Positions 1 to 9,220 of a DNA stretch of 23,306 nucleotides are shown piece after piece. The position numbers were made by a program, and so were the translations under genes. Numbering within the stretch: position 1 is the stretch's first letter; every line of letters begins with the position of its first letter. Under the pieces are notes generated by a model. The model saw only the letters and a program-made list of their open reading frames with translations. It was not told the origin of the DNA and made no database searches. Source of the stretch: JAZMZS01 sp045586105 (GTDB lineage Bacteria; Bacillota; Clostridia; Oscillospirales; CAG-272); the NCBI GenBank assembly GCA_045586105.1, contig JAZMZS010000244.1:1-23306 (forward strand). The letters are read 5' to 3'.

Positions 1-56
1 TAACCGTCACATTTCACGGATATACTGTACTTACAAAACAAATACTAAACTCAAAT

Positions 57-70
57 CAGATCTTGATCTG
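57..70. promoter_or_regulatory. Short inverted repeat upstream of the htrA-like gene
   Basis: CAGATC and GATCTG are separated by two bases and lie just before the ribosome binding site (AAAGGAG at 74-80) of the protease gene at 89. The position suits an operator or a 5' UTR hairpin. No clear promoter hexamers were recognised in the 88 bases available, so its role is unknown. Confidence 0.35.
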
Positions 71-88
71 CCGAAAGGAGTTCATATC

Positions 89-1708
89 ATGTCAGAATAC
101 AACATAAACAATACAAGCAACGAAAAAACAGGAGAGATACCTGCTCAAAATCCCAATTTGACGGATAACGTTTATCAGACGTCGCCCGAAACCCAATCGT
201 TCGAAAATGACAGTACCGCGTCTGATCGAAACGATTCCAATTACGATACCCCGGCAAGCACACAGCAAGGACCTTCGGGAAGTTATTATAAGTCTAACGA
301 TGGCTACGGCACACAATACAACAGTCAATACAATTATAACGATCCCGAAAAAAACGAAGGACATTATTCCTCCACAAATATTCCCCGCTATTCATCTCCC
401 TACTATAGGCAGGGATATAATACAACAATGGGGGCAGGTGCCAGCTATACCTTTTCAAACGATCCATCCTACGGAGCTGAAAACAAGAGCACCGTAGCAA
501 AGCAAAAAAAGAAAAAGAACCATACTGCTATAAAGGTAACCGCGCTTATTCTGTCATGCATATTGCTCGCAGGAGCGACTGGTATCGGCGGAGCGTTTTT
601 GACTTACAGGCTACTCGCTCAAAACATCAGCGAAAATTTCGGATCTCAACAGGATAAAGATGATCAGCTCACCCCGGGCACAGAAAATAATACGATTCCC
701 GACGAGGATAGAGCACCTGTAAATATAAACAAGGTTGAAGGTTCCACCGTTGAAGGAACAACTCTTACCGAGGTTATCGACAAGGTAAGACATTCCGTCG
801 TCGAGATCGTAACCGAGAATATCCAGGAATCGATCTTCTACGGTCAGTACGTGACAAGCGGAGCGGGCTCGGGCGTGATAATCAACGAGAACGGTTATAT
901 TATCACAAACAACCATGTTGTAGACGGAGCCAATAATATCTATGTCAGAACCACCGACGAAAAGGAATACAAGGCGATTCTTGTGGGTAAGGATGCTGAA
1001 TCTGATATTGCAGTCATTAAGATCGACGCATCAGGTCTGAGCGCTGCTACACTCGGCGACAGCTCTGCGATCAAGCTCGGAGAGGATGTCATAGCCATAG
1101 GAAATCCTCTCGGTTCTCTCGGAGGTACGGTCACAAACGGTATTATCAGCGCCCTTGACAGAGAGGTAACGATCGACGGACAGAAAATGATCCTCCTGCA
1201 GACGAATGCAGCTGTTAATCCCGGAAACTCGGGAGGAGGACTTTTCAATATGGCAGGAGAGCTGATCGGCGTTGTTAACGCAAAATCCTCTTCTTCCTCC
1301 TCGGGCGCTACGATCGAGGGACTCGGCTTTGCAATTCCGGTCAATCATGCTTTCGAAGTTGCATCACAGCTTATCGAATTCGGTTATGTAAAAGGAAAGG
1401 TCACTCTCGGAATATCAGTATATGCATATGAAAAGGATATGGTCTATAAGCAGGGCTTTTCCTACTATACAATTAAAGCCGGTGTGTACGTTGAGGATCC
1501 CGGCAAAAACACCGAGCTCAAAAAGGATGACAGATTTATTTCTATAGACAGTGAAAACATCACATCCTCTGCCCAGATAAAGGCTATTCTTGCCGAGCAC
1601 AAGGTCGGGGATAAGATCAAGGCTGTAGTAGCAAGGACCCAGGATAACAAGGAAGTGCAGGTAGAAGTAACCCTTACCTGCTTTGAATATGTCCCTGCAA
1701 ACAACTGA
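89..1708 (+). CDS. Membrane-anchored HtrA/DegP-like serine protease
   Basis: A trypsin-like S1C protease that would degrade or refold damaged proteins at the outer face of the membrane. Residues 1-145 are a cytoplasmic Asn/Ser/Tyr/Gln-rich stretch ending in a Lys cluster. One membrane segment follows (about 148-176), then an acidic linker, the protease domain (about 225-430) and a C-terminal PDZ-like domain (about 437-530). The catalytic triad is visible as H276 in TNNHVV, D306 in SDIAVI and S381 in GNSGG. AAAGGAG at 74-80 supports the ATG at 89. The 539 aa length and single PDZ fit Gram-positive HtrA; the long N-terminal extension is common but poorly understood. A two-component system follows directly, recalling B. 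subtilis htrA with CssRS. Family assignment is secure; the specific paralogue is not. Confidence 0.95.
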   Translation: MSEYNINNTSNEKTGEIPAQNPNLTDNVYQTSPETQSFENDSTASDRNDSNYDTPASTQQGPSGSYYKSNDGYGTQYNSQYNYNDPEKNEGHYSSTNIPRYSSPYYRQGYNTTMGAGASYTFSNDPSYGAENKSTVAKQKKKKNHTAIKVTALILSCILLAGATGIGGAFLTYRLLAQNISENFGSQQDKDDQLTPGTENNTIPDEDRAPVNINKVEGSTVEGTTLTEVIDKVRHSVVEIVTENIQESIFYGQYVTSGAGSGVIINENGYIITNNHVVDGANNIYVRTTDEKEYKAILVGKDAESDIAVIKIDASGLSAATLGDSSAIKLGEDVIAIGNPLGSLGGTVTNGIISALDREVTIDGQKMILLQTNAAVNPGNSGGGLFNMAGELIGVVNAKSSSSSSGATIEGLGFAIPVNHAFEVASQLIEFGYVKGKVTLGISVYAYEKDMVYKQGFSYYTIKAGVYVEDPGKNTELKKDDRFISIDSENITSSAQIKAILAEHKVGDKIKAVVARTQDNKEVQVEVTLTCFEYVPANN

Positions 1709-1721
1709 CACAATACTGCAT

Positions 1722-1752
1722 GGTGCGGAAAACAGCTCTCGTTTTTCGCACC
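1722..1752 (+). terminator. Hairpin between protease and response regulator genes
   Basis: GGTGCGGAAAAC (1722-1733) pairs with GTTTTTCGCACC (1741-1752), a 12-bp stem with one G-T pair and a 7-nt loop. The following U-tract is poor (GTTTGCGGTTTT), so it may terminate only partly and let some transcripts run into the regulator gene. Confidence 0.55.
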
Positions 1753-1798
1753 GTTTGCGGTTTTAGTGACACCATCTTCAAATACAAGGAGGCATCCT

Positions 1799-2494
1799 AT
1801 GTACAATATTTTAGTCGTAGATGACGAAGTAAAGATTAGGCAGCTTATAAAGAAATACGCCGAATTTGAGGGACATAGGATATATGAGTCTGCCGATGGA
1901 ATATCAGCGCTCGCAATGTGCCGCCAGTATACATTTGACATAATAATCATGGATATCATGATGCCCGAGCTTGACGGATTTTCCGCTTGCAGAGAGATCA
2001 GAAAATCAAGCAACGTTCCGATCATTATGCTTTCGGCAAGAGGAGAAGAATATGACAAGATCAACGGCTTTGAGCTCGGGATCGATGACTATGTGGTAAA
2101 GCCCTTCTCTCCAAAGGAGCTAATGCTCAGGATCGAAGCGATCCTTAAGAGAGCAAACGCTCACACAGAAGCTGATCTGCAAACGCAAAATGAAATATTT
2201 GAGCTCGAAGGGCTAAAGGTCGATTTCACGGCACGTATCGTGTATATAGACGACGAGCCGATAAACATCTCGCCCAAAGAATATGATCTTCTCTTTTATC
2301 TTGTCCGTAACAGAAACATAGCACTCACCAGAGAAAAGCTTATTTGCGAGGTTTGGGGCTACGATTTTTACGGCGGAGACAGGACACTCGACACTCACAT
2401 CAAGCTACTGAGACACAGTCTTGGAAGCTACAGCAAATTCATCGTAACTCTCAGAGGAGTGGGGTATAGATTCGATGCGCCGAAAAACAGATAA
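1799..2494 (+). CDS. OmpR/PhoB-family response regulator
   Basis: A DNA-binding response regulator paired with the downstream kinase. From the ATG at 1799 it has 231 aa. The receiver domain (about 1-115) shows the acidic pair D8/D9, phosphoacceptor D52 in MDIMMPELDG, S79 and K101 in VKPF. The C-terminal winged-helix domain (about 130-228) carries the usual SPKEYDLL, RTLDTHI and LRGVGYRF signatures. An in-frame ATG exists at 1766, but AAGGAGG at 1786-1792 places the start at 1799. The kinase gene overlaps its end by 20 bp, indicating translational coupling. By analogy with CssR it may control the protease gene upstream; that link is inferred from position only. Confidence 0.95.
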   Translation: MYNILVVDDEVKIRQLIKKYAEFEGHRIYESADGISALAMCRQYTFDIIIMDIMMPELDGFSACREIRKSSNVPIIMLSARGEEYDKINGFELGIDDYVVKPFSPKELMLRIEAILKRANAHTEADLQTQNEIFELEGLKVDFTARIVYIDDEPINISPKEYDLLFYLVRNRNIALTREKLICEVWGYDFYGGDRTLDTHIKLLRHSLGSYSKFIVTLRGVGYRFDAPKNR

Positions 2495-4040
2495 CGAATA
2501 CACCGGAGTGCGAAAGAGTAAATATATCAAGAGGCTTCCGCTTGGATCGATCGTCCTTATTTACCTGAGTGCGCTTTGTGTCTTTACCGTTTCCCTCTTA
2601 TGGGTGTTTCAGGTATTCCTGCTCGATGATTTCTATTATCGCGTCACTTTAAACAATATCAAGGACAGCGTAAGCAGTTACTCGGGGTTAAATGACGATT
2701 ATCTCGCATCACATACGTTAATGGAATCATCCGATTCAAGCGCAAGCATAATCGTCGCAAACTCGAAGGGGGAGATACTTGCCCAAGCAAGCGGTCATTC
2801 AAATAATCTCATCAGTCACTTCGGAAGCGAAATGATCGTCAATCTCTATAACAAAGCAAAACATAATTCCGGAGAATACGTTGAGAACTTTGATCTTTCG
2901 GACATCGGAATAAGCAAACAAACTCAATTCGAACCCGATAGTAACAATGCAAACAATAACAAGCTTCCTCAGATACCTGAAAGGCCACCGAAAGAAAGTA
3001 ACGATCAAGGATCTTCAACCGTCCAAGCACACGTATCTCCCAAAAGGCTCGTATATGCAAAGATCGTAACCTCCTCTGCAGGAGCTGACAGGCTTGTCAT
3101 CTACGATTGCTCTCTTACCCCCGTCGGAAGCATTGTTGACACTATAAAGATTCAGCTTTATATCATTACGGGATCATGCGTTCTCTTCAGCATAATCATC
3201 ACCTTGCTCTTTACTTACCGCATCACACGTCCGATCGCTCGTATTAACCAAAACGCAAAAGCTCTTGCGAAGGGAAAATACAACGTAAGATTCGAGGGCG
3301 GAGGATGCAGAGAGATAGACGAGCTTTCCGAAACCTTATCATACGCCTCGGAGGAGCTATCTAAGCTTGAAAAGTTACAGAACGAGCTGATATCGAACAT
3401 CTCTCACGATCTGAGAACGCCGCTTACCATGATAAACGGATATGCAGAGGTCATGAGAGATATCCCCGGAGAGAACACGCCCGAGAACGTTCAGATAATC
3501 ATTGACGAAACCCAGAGGTTATCTGCCCTCGTCAACAATCTGCTTGAGATCTCAAAAATGCAGCAGGAAGCGAAAATAATCACGACCGAGCGCTTTTCAA
3601 TAACGGATCTGATAAAGGAGACTGCTTCCCGATTTGAAAAATTAAACGAGAATAAGGGGTATTCCATCACCTTTGAGGCTTTCGAGCAAGCATTCGTGAA
3701 TGCAGACAAGGAAAAGATATCACAGGTGCTATATAATCTCATAGGAAACGCTATCAATTACACAGGAGAAGACAAAAAGGTCTATATCAGGCAGACTGTG
3801 GCTGATTCGATAGTAAAGATCGAGGTATGCGATACAGGCGAAGGAATAGAACCTGAAAAGCTTCCTCAGATATGGCAAAGGTACTACAGAGCAGATAAAT
3901 TTCATAAGAGATCCGAGCTGGGAATGGGAATCGGTCTGTCTATCGTAAAGGATATTCTTGAGTCTCACAATGCTGCCTTCGGTGTATCAAGCAAGCTCGG
4001 AACAGGCTCGGTCTTTTGGTTCAAGCTTCATACATCTTAG
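2475..4040 (+). CDS. Membrane sensor histidine kinase (HAMP-HisKA-HATPase)
   Basis: The partner kinase of the upstream regulator. Two membrane segments (about 22-50 and 224-248) flank an extracytoplasmic sensor region of roughly 170 residues that includes a Pro/Asn-rich, low-complexity stretch near 150-185. A HAMP linker follows (about 246-300), then HisKA with phosphoacceptor H311 in NISHDLRTPL, and the ATPase domain with N box (NLIGNA, 421-426), G1 (DTGEGI, 453-458) and G2 (GMGIGLSI, 483-490). The start overlaps the response regulator stop by 20 bp. The 521 aa length is ordinary. The signal sensed cannot be read; envelope stress is plausible given the protease neighbour. Confidence 0.94.
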   Translation: MRRKTDNEYTGVRKSKYIKRLPLGSIVLIYLSALCVFTVSLLWVFQVFLLDDFYYRVTLNNIKDSVSSYSGLNDDYLASHTLMESSDSSASIIVANSKGEILAQASGHSNNLISHFGSEMIVNLYNKAKHNSGEYVENFDLSDIGISKQTQFEPDSNNANNNKLPQIPERPPKESNDQGSSTVQAHVSPKRLVYAKIVTSSAGADRLVIYDCSLTPVGSIVDTIKIQLYIITGSCVLFSIIITLLFTYRITRPIARINQNAKALAKGKYNVRFEGGGCREIDELSETLSYASEELSKLEKLQNELISNISHDLRTPLTMINGYAEVMRDIPGENTPENVQIIIDETQRLSALVNNLLEISKMQQEAKIITTERFSITDLIKETASRFEKLNENKGYSITFEAFEQAFVNADKEKISQVLYNLIGNAINYTGEDKKVYIRQTVADSIVKIEVCDTGEGIEPEKLPQIWQRYYRADKFHKRSELGMGIGLSIVKDILESHNAAFGVSSKLGTGSVFWFKLHTS

Positions 4041-4073
4041 TTTAAATACACGAATAATCATTCAACAATACAC

Positions 4074-4113
4074 AAAAAACAGACTGTTGTTTTCATAACG
4101 CAGTCTGTTTTTT
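4074..4113 (+). terminator. Rho-independent terminator after the sensor kinase gene
   Basis: Positions 4074-4086 (A-run then CAGACTG) pair with 4101-4113 (CAGTCTG then T-run), giving a 13-bp stem with a 14-nt loop. It ends the protease/two-component block. Confidence 0.85.
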
Positions 4114-4484
4114 CTATATTTCCGAGCAAAGCTATACATGAAAATCAAAAATAGTTTCTTTATCGCAAAGGTCTTTGATTGTGTAAAATTAAACGAAGCA
4201 CCCACTTTACCAAGAGTAAATCAAATAAAAAAGAGCCTTACAAAGCCAAAAAATGAAATTGGATTTCCACAATTTCAACATGAGAAATGTGGAAAACTCG
4301 ACAGCAGTGTTCAGAGACATCAAAAATATATTGTATTATCGTCAGGATGCAATAGTATTCGTCATTTTTTGTATATATGTTTGTTTTTCTGTATTTGTAT
4401 TTTATAATAATATTATTTGCATCGGCACATACTAATAGCGTGAATTCAGTCAATCAGAATTTTCATAAGGAAGGATAACCAAAA
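4114..4484 (+). promoter_or_regulatory. Leader and promoter region of the sugar transporter operon
   Basis: This AT-rich stretch holds no convincing gene; small ORFs here look random. It contains a sigma-A-like promoter, TTGTTT at 4381-4386 and TATAAT at 4403-4408 with a 16-bp spacer (TTTGTT with 17 bp is equally possible). Upstream lies an interrupted palindrome, TTTCCACA (4264-4271) and TGTGGAAA (4288-4295), whose arms extend into ATTTC/GAAA with one bulged base. The palindrome lacks a U-tract, so an operator for a sugar-responsive regulator is more likely than a terminator. The operon's ribosome binding site is AAGGAAGG about 10 bases before the ATG at 4485. Confidence 0.5.
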
Positions 4485-5801
4485 ATGAAATCAATTGCAA
4501 AAAGATTATTCTCTGTGATAATTTGCATTATCTCGCTATGTCTTTGTGTTGCGGCTCTCTCATCATGCTCAAAAAAAGCTGACGAAGGAAGCGTGTACTA
4601 CCTCAATTTCAAGCCCGAACAAAATACGGCTTGGCTTGAGCTCGCAAAGCAGTATACAAATCAAACAGGAATAAAAGTCACCGTTCTGACCGCTGCTTCA
4701 GGAGAATATGAGTCCACACTTACAAGTGAGATCTCAAAATCAAATGCTCCTACTCTATTTCAGGTAAACGGTCCTGTGGGATTATCCAATTGGTCGGACT
4801 ACTGTCTCGATCTGTCTGACAGTAATGTATATGCTCAGCTGACCTCGGATGAGTTTGCGCTCAAGCAAGACGGAAAGGTGCTCGGGATAGCTTATGTTAT
4901 CGAGAGCTATGGGCTGATCTATAATAAAACTCTTCTCGGAAAATATTTTGCCGCAGACTGGTCAAGCATCAAAAGTATAGCGGACATCAATTCTTTTGAG
5001 AAATTAAAAACAGCCGCAGAAGAGATACAGACACACAAGGATGAGCTTGACATAGACGGTGCTTTTACTTCATCGGGAATGGAAGGATCCAGCGACTGGC
5101 GCTTCAAAACTCACCTCGCAAACATCCCATTGTATTACGAATATAATGACAAGAACATCACCTCCTCCGAAAAGATAGATGGAACTTATCTTGAACAATA
5201 TAAGAACATCTGGGATCTTTATATCAACAATGCAACATGTGAAAAAAGTCAGATCGCAACCAAAACAGGAAATGATGCCTCTGCAGAGTTTTCTAAAGGA
5301 AGAGCTGTATTCTACCAAAACGGCACTTGGGCAGTAAGCGATGTCACAGGTGAAGGAAAGCTATCATCTGATGAGATAGGAATGCTTCCTATCTATATCG
5401 GAGTAAAAGGAGAAGAGAACCAAGGCTTATGCACAGGATCCGAGAACTACTGGTGTGTAAATAAAGAAGCTTCCGATGCAGATATTAAGGCTACTCTTGA
5501 TTTTCTCGAATGGATAGTCACAAGCGAAGAGGGCACATCAGCATTCGCAGATAAAATGGGTTTCACCTCCCCCTTCAAAAATGCCAAGCCTTCCTCTAAT
5601 CCCCTGATAACAGATGCTCAGAACTATATTGAGCAAGGGAAAACACCTGTTGGCTGGGTATTCTCCACCATGCCCTCAGAAGGATGGAAAAACGGTGTCG
5701 GCGGTGCTCTGACGGCATATGCAGAAGGCAGAGGAGATTGGAATGCGGTGAAAAACGCATTCGTCAAGGGATGGGAAAGCGAATTTAAACAAAACAACTA
5801 A
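4485..5801 (+). CDS. Sugar ABC transporter substrate-binding lipoprotein
   Basis: An extracellular solute-binding protein of the MalE/family 1 type, anchored by lipid at the cell surface. A signal peptide (K5-R7 basic start, hydrophobic 9-25) ends in a lipobox (LSSC) with C28 as the lipidated cysteine. The mature part shows family features such as VNGPVG, the LGIAYVIESYGLIYNK region and the conserved NGTWAVSDV stretch. Length (438 aa) is normal. Two MalF/MalG-type permease genes follow in the same direction with small gaps. The downstream amylomaltase suggests maltose or maltodextrins as substrate, but residues alone do not establish the sugar. Confidence 0.93.
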   Translation: MKSIAKRLFSVIICIISLCLCVAALSSCSKKADEGSVYYLNFKPEQNTAWLELAKQYTNQTGIKVTVLTAASGEYESTLTSEISKSNAPTLFQVNGPVGLSNWSDYCLDLSDSNVYAQLTSDEFALKQDGKVLGIAYVIESYGLIYNKTLLGKYFAADWSSIKSIADINSFEKLKTAAEEIQTHKDELDIDGAFTSSGMEGSSDWRFKTHLANIPLYYEYNDKNITSSEKIDGTYLEQYKNIWDLYINNATCEKSQIATKTGNDASAEFSKGRAVFYQNGTWAVSDVTGEGKLSSDEIGMLPIYIGVKGEENQGLCTGSENYWCVNKEASDADIKATLDFLEWIVTSEEGTSAFADKMGFTSPFKNAKPSSNPLITDAQNYIEQGKTPVGWVFSTMPSEGWKNGVGGALTAYAEGRGDWNAVKNAFVKGWESEFKQNN

Positions 5802-5813
5802 ACAGAGAAATAA

Positions 5814-6749
5814 ATGAATAACAACGTAAATATAGATAAAATCAAACTCTCTCCACCAAAGAGAAGACCCTCAGCTGCCTCTCCACTCTCAAAATACGCC
5901 CCCTTATTCTTTTTACCAACCGCTGTAGCATTCTTGATCGGGTTCCTGTTTCCTTTCTTATGGGGGATTTACCTTTCCTTCTTTGAATTTCGAACAGTAA
6001 GCAAGCTGAGTTTTGTTGGAATACAAAATTATTTGAGTGCATTATCCGATAAACAATTCTGGTATTCGTTCGGCTTCAGCACAGTGTTCACCGTCATCAC
6101 CGTGATCATCATAAACATTGCCGCCTTCGCGGTTGCTTATGCGCTTACTCGTTCTATAAAGGGAACCAATCTTTTCCGTACGGTATTCTTTATGCCAAAC
6201 CTGATAGGCGGTATCGTGCTTGGTTTTATATGGCAGATCATTCTCAATGGAATACTCGCACGTTATTCAATGAATGTCACCTCAAGCACACAAACTGCTT
6301 TTTGGGGGCTTGTAATACTGACATGCTGGCAGCAGATCGGATATATGATGATTATTTATATAGCAGCCCTTGGCAGTGTCCCCGAAGCGTTGATAGAGGC
6401 TGCAAAGATCGACGGCGCAACTCCGGCCAGAACTCTTTTCTCAGTCACTATACCGATGATACGTCCTTCTATCACAATATGTTCTTTTCTGACGCTGACA
6501 AATTCATTCAAGCTATACGATCAGAATGCAGCTCTGCTGACATCCTCTAATCCATCTATTGTTTTGGAGAACGGCGAGAATGTTCAAACGGCTGCAACAA
6601 TCGCAAGAGATATAGTGGATCAATTCTCAGAAACCTATCTTTCGGCAAACGGAATAGCGCAGGCAAAAAGTATAATATTTTTTTTGATAGTTGTAGCGAT
6701 CTCCCTTTTACAATTAAAATTCACAAGAAAGGGTGAGATTCAACATTGA
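5814..6749 (+). CDS. Sugar ABC transporter permease, MalF-like
   Basis: First membrane subunit of the importer, 311 aa with about six membrane segments. The cytoplasmic EAA loop that docks on the ATPase is clear (EAAKIDGATPARTLFS, roughly residues 196-211). The gene begins 12 bp after the binding-protein stop and overlaps the next permease start by 4 bp, so the three genes form an operon. No ATPase gene is present nearby; in many Firmicutes a shared MsmX/MalK-type ATPase encoded elsewhere serves several such importers. Confidence 0.93.
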   Translation: MNNNVNIDKIKLSPPKRRPSAASPLSKYAPLFFLPTAVAFLIGFLFPFLWGIYLSFFEFRTVSKLSFVGIQNYLSALSDKQFWYSFGFSTVFTVITVIIINIAAFAVAYALTRSIKGTNLFRTVFFMPNLIGGIVLGFIWQIILNGILARYSMNVTSSTQTAFWGLVILTCWQQIGYMMIIYIAALGSVPEALIEAAKIDGATPARTLFSVTIPMIRPSITICSFLTLTNSFKLYDQNAALLTSSNPSIVLENGENVQTAATIARDIVDQFSETYLSANGIAQAKSIIFFLIVVAISLLQLKFTRKGEIQH

Positions 6750-7606
6750 AAGATAATAACAAGCCGGGCACTTCAAAGTACGGAAAAGACATTCTATGTG
6801 TCTTTTTCTCGGTAGTATCATTTATATATATACTCCCCATCATCATTGTGCTTATCAATTCATTCAAAGACAGAGCGGACATTTCATCTTCGCCTTTTCT
6901 CTTGCCCTCAAGAGAAAGCTTCGTTGGGTTAGAAAACTATATAAACGGGTTCACAAGCGGATCTTATCCTTTTTATCTTGCGGTGCTTTATTCTCTGGTT
7001 ATCACTATATTGTCTACCGGAATAATAGTACTATGCACATCAATGTGCGCATGGTATATTACAGGAAGAGGATCAAGGATCAGCCGTATTTTCTACACTC
7101 TGTGTGTTATATCTATGGTAGTTCCCTTCCAAACCGTTATGTACACCCTGCCTCAATTAGCAAACAAGCTCGGGCTTGGAAATCCTCTGGGGATCGTGAT
7201 CATATATCTAGGCTTCGGCGCCGGTCTTGCTGTTTTCATGTTTTCGGGCTTTATAAAAAGCATCCCCCTCGAGATCGAGGAAGCAGCAACTATAGACGGA
7301 TGCAGCCCGATCAGAACATTTTTCTCTGTTGTCTTTCCCATAATGAAGCCGACCGTGGTCTCTGTCGCTATTCTCGAGCTTATGTGGATATGGAATGACT
7401 ATCTTCTTCCTTACAGAGTACTTGATCTGAACAAATACCGTACGATACCGATACAGATCCAGTATCTTAACGCAGGCTACGGTCTTAAGGATATCGGAGC
7501 TATGATGGCAATGGTAATAATCAGTATAATACCGATAATCATCTTCTATCTTTTTGCCCAGAAAAGCATCGTCAGAGGTATTGTAGCAGGAGCAGTAAAA
7601 GGGTAA
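6746..7606 (+). CDS. Sugar ABC transporter permease, MalG-like
   Basis: Second membrane subunit, 286 aa with about six membrane segments and the EAA loop EEAATIDGCSPIRTFF. The likely start is a TTG at 6746, overlapping the previous stop (TGA at 6747-6749). AAAGGGTGAG at about 6727-6736 sits at suitable spacing, which supports this rare start and translational coupling. It closes the transporter operon; the glucanotransferase gene downstream has its own promoter. Confidence 0.92.
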   Translation: MKDNNKPGTSKYGKDILCVFFSVVSFIYILPIIIVLINSFKDRADISSSPFLLPSRESFVGLENYINGFTSGSYPFYLAVLYSLVITILSTGIIVLCTSMCAWYITGRGSRISRIFYTLCVISMVVPFQTVMYTLPQLANKLGLGNPLGIVIIYLGFGAGLAVFMFSGFIKSIPLEIEEAATIDGCSPIRTFFSVVFPIMKPTVVSVAILELMWIWNDYLLPYRVLDLNKYRTIPIQIQYLNAGYGLKDIGAMMAMVIISIIPIIIFYLFAQKSIVRGIVAGAVKG

Positions 7607-7623
7607 AAAAATTCTCATTTCTA

Positions 7624-7652
7624 TTGTAATACAAAAGAAAAAATGGTATTAT
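7624..7652 (+). promoter_or_regulatory. Sigma-A promoter for the amylomaltase gene
   Basis: TTGTAA (7624-7629) and TATTAT (7647-7652) are 17 bp apart, with an extended -10 TGG directly before the -10 box. It lies 40 bp ahead of the GGAGAG ribosome binding site and the ATG at 7692. Confidence 0.7.
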
Positions 7653-7691
7653 AGTTCTTGTATATCAATAAACTGATCGGAGAGCATTACA

Positions 7692-9176
7692 ATGAGACGT
7701 AACGGCATACTGATGCATATATCCTCTCTTCCCTCCCCTTACGGGATCGGAAGCATGGGTGTACCTGCATACAAATTTATAGATTTCCTCTACGAAGCGG
7801 GACAGACCTTGTGGCAGATGCTTCCGCTGTCACCCACCTCATTCGGTGATTCGCCATATCAGTCTTTTTCGGTATTTGCAGGCAATCCTTACTTTATCGA
7901 TCTCGATATTCTATATAACAACAAGCTTATAACGAAATCCGAGCTTGAAAGCTGCAAATACAAGGGAGACGTTGAAGCCGTAGATTACGAATGCCTCTAT
8001 TCAAACAGGAAAAGACTGTTTCTGAGAGCCTACAAAAAATTCGATACCTCAAGCAAGGAATACCTTTCCTTTTGCTCTGAAAATGCGCTTTGGCTTGACG
8101 ATTACTCGTTATTCATGGCATTAAAGGATGCGCATAACGGAAAAGCATGGTATGAGTGGGACAGGAAATACAAGACGCGATCTTCTTCTGCCCTCAAAAG
8201 GTTTGCTTCGGAAAACATGGACGATATCGAGCTATACAAGATGCAGCAGTATCTGTTTTTCTCTCAATGGAAAAAGCTCAAGGACTACGCAAACGCAAAG
8301 CAGATCAAGATAATAGGCGATATGCCGATATACACGGCGTACGATTCATCCGATGTATGGGCAAACACTCACTTGTTTGAGCTTGACAAGACTCTGACAC
8401 CGATCAACGTAGCGGGATGTCCTCCCGACGCTTTCTCCGAGGACGGACAAAGATGGGGAAATCCTCTTTACCGTTGGGATGTCATGGCCGAAGACGGATA
8501 CTCCTGGTTTTGCGCCCGTATGAAAGCGATGTCATCATTATACGATATCATCAGGATCGACCATTTCCGCGGCTTTGCCGAATACTGTTCCATTCCCTAT
8601 GAGGACGATACCGCCGTCAACGGTGTCTGGATCGAGGGACCCGGGGTCGCCCTGTTTGACGCTATCAAGCGTGAGTGCGGTAACTGCGAGATAATAGCCG
8701 AGGATCTCGGATTTATCACTCCGTCGGTAAAGAAGCTTCTTGCAGATTGCGGTTTTCCCGGAATCAAGGTGTTGCAATTCGCATTTGATCCATCCGAGGA
8801 AAGTGAGTATCTACCCCATAATTTCGATCGTAACTGCGTGGTATATACAGGAACGCATGACAACGACACTATAAAGGGATGGTTTGCAGACTCGCCTTCC
8901 GAGTGGACTGAGTACGCCATCAAGTATCTCAGACTTAATAAAGAAGAGGGATACAACTGGGGAATGATCAAGGCAGCCATGGCATCAAGTGCCGAAACCT
9001 GTATTCTTCAAATGCAGGATCTCATGGGTCTCGATAACTCTGCACGAATGAATACCCCCTCAACTCTCGGAGGAAACTGGGCATGGCGTATCAAAGAGGA
9101 ATGCATCAATTTCTGGCTCGCAGGCATACTGAAAAAGCTTACCGAGACCTACTGTAGAACCGCCAAAACAGAATAA
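7692..9176 (+). CDS. malQ: 4-alpha-glucanotransferase (amylomaltase, GH77)
   Basis: A cytoplasmic enzyme that transfers alpha-1,4-glucan segments between maltodextrins, releasing glucose. The 494 aa protein is a typical single-domain bacterial GH77. Recognisable blocks are MHISSLPSPYGIG at the N-terminus, PLSPTSFGDSPYQS near 45-59, the catalytic nucleophile D290 in IRIDHFRGF, acid/base E337 in IIAEDLG, and the third carboxylate D390 in TGTHDND. It follows a maltose-type transporter and has a separate promoter, so imported maltodextrins are the likely substrate. A convergent bidirectional hairpin separates it from the next gene on the opposite strand. Confidence 0.96.
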   Translation: MRRNGILMHISSLPSPYGIGSMGVPAYKFIDFLYEAGQTLWQMLPLSPTSFGDSPYQSFSVFAGNPYFIDLDILYNNKLITKSELESCKYKGDVEAVDYECLYSNRKRLFLRAYKKFDTSSKEYLSFCSENALWLDDYSLFMALKDAHNGKAWYEWDRKYKTRSSSALKRFASENMDDIELYKMQQYLFFSQWKKLKDYANAKQIKIIGDMPIYTAYDSSDVWANTHLFELDKTLTPINVAGCPPDAFSEDGQRWGNPLYRWDVMAEDGYSWFCARMKAMSSLYDIIRIDHFRGFAEYCSIPYEDDTAVNGVWIEGPGVALFDAIKRECGNCEIIAEDLGFITPSVKKLLADCGFPGIKVLQFAFDPSEESEYLPHNFDRNCVVYTGTHDNDTIKGWFADSPSEWTEYAIKYLRLNKEEGYNWGMIKAAMASSAETCILQMQDLMGLDNSARMNTPSTLGGNWAWRIKEECINFWLAGILKKLTETYCRTAKTE

Positions 9177-9183
9177 AATACAG

Positions 9184-9216
9184 ATCGGAGGTGTGCCTTG
9201 ACGGTACACCTCCGAT
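9184..9216. terminator. Bidirectional terminator between convergent genes
   Basis: ATCGGAGGTGT (9184-9194) and ACACCTCCGAT (9206-9216) form an 11-bp stem that extends inward by three pairs (one G-T) to a 5-nt loop. It lies between the malQ stop at 9176 and the channel gene stop at 9221. The flanks are T-rich on both strands, without a long U-run. Confidence 0.7.
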
Positions 9217-9220
9217 GCTA

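Noticed and set aside
4138..4453. Small ORFs in the transporter leader on both strands
   Set aside because: No ribosome binding site, odd composition, and overlap with the promoter and palindrome.
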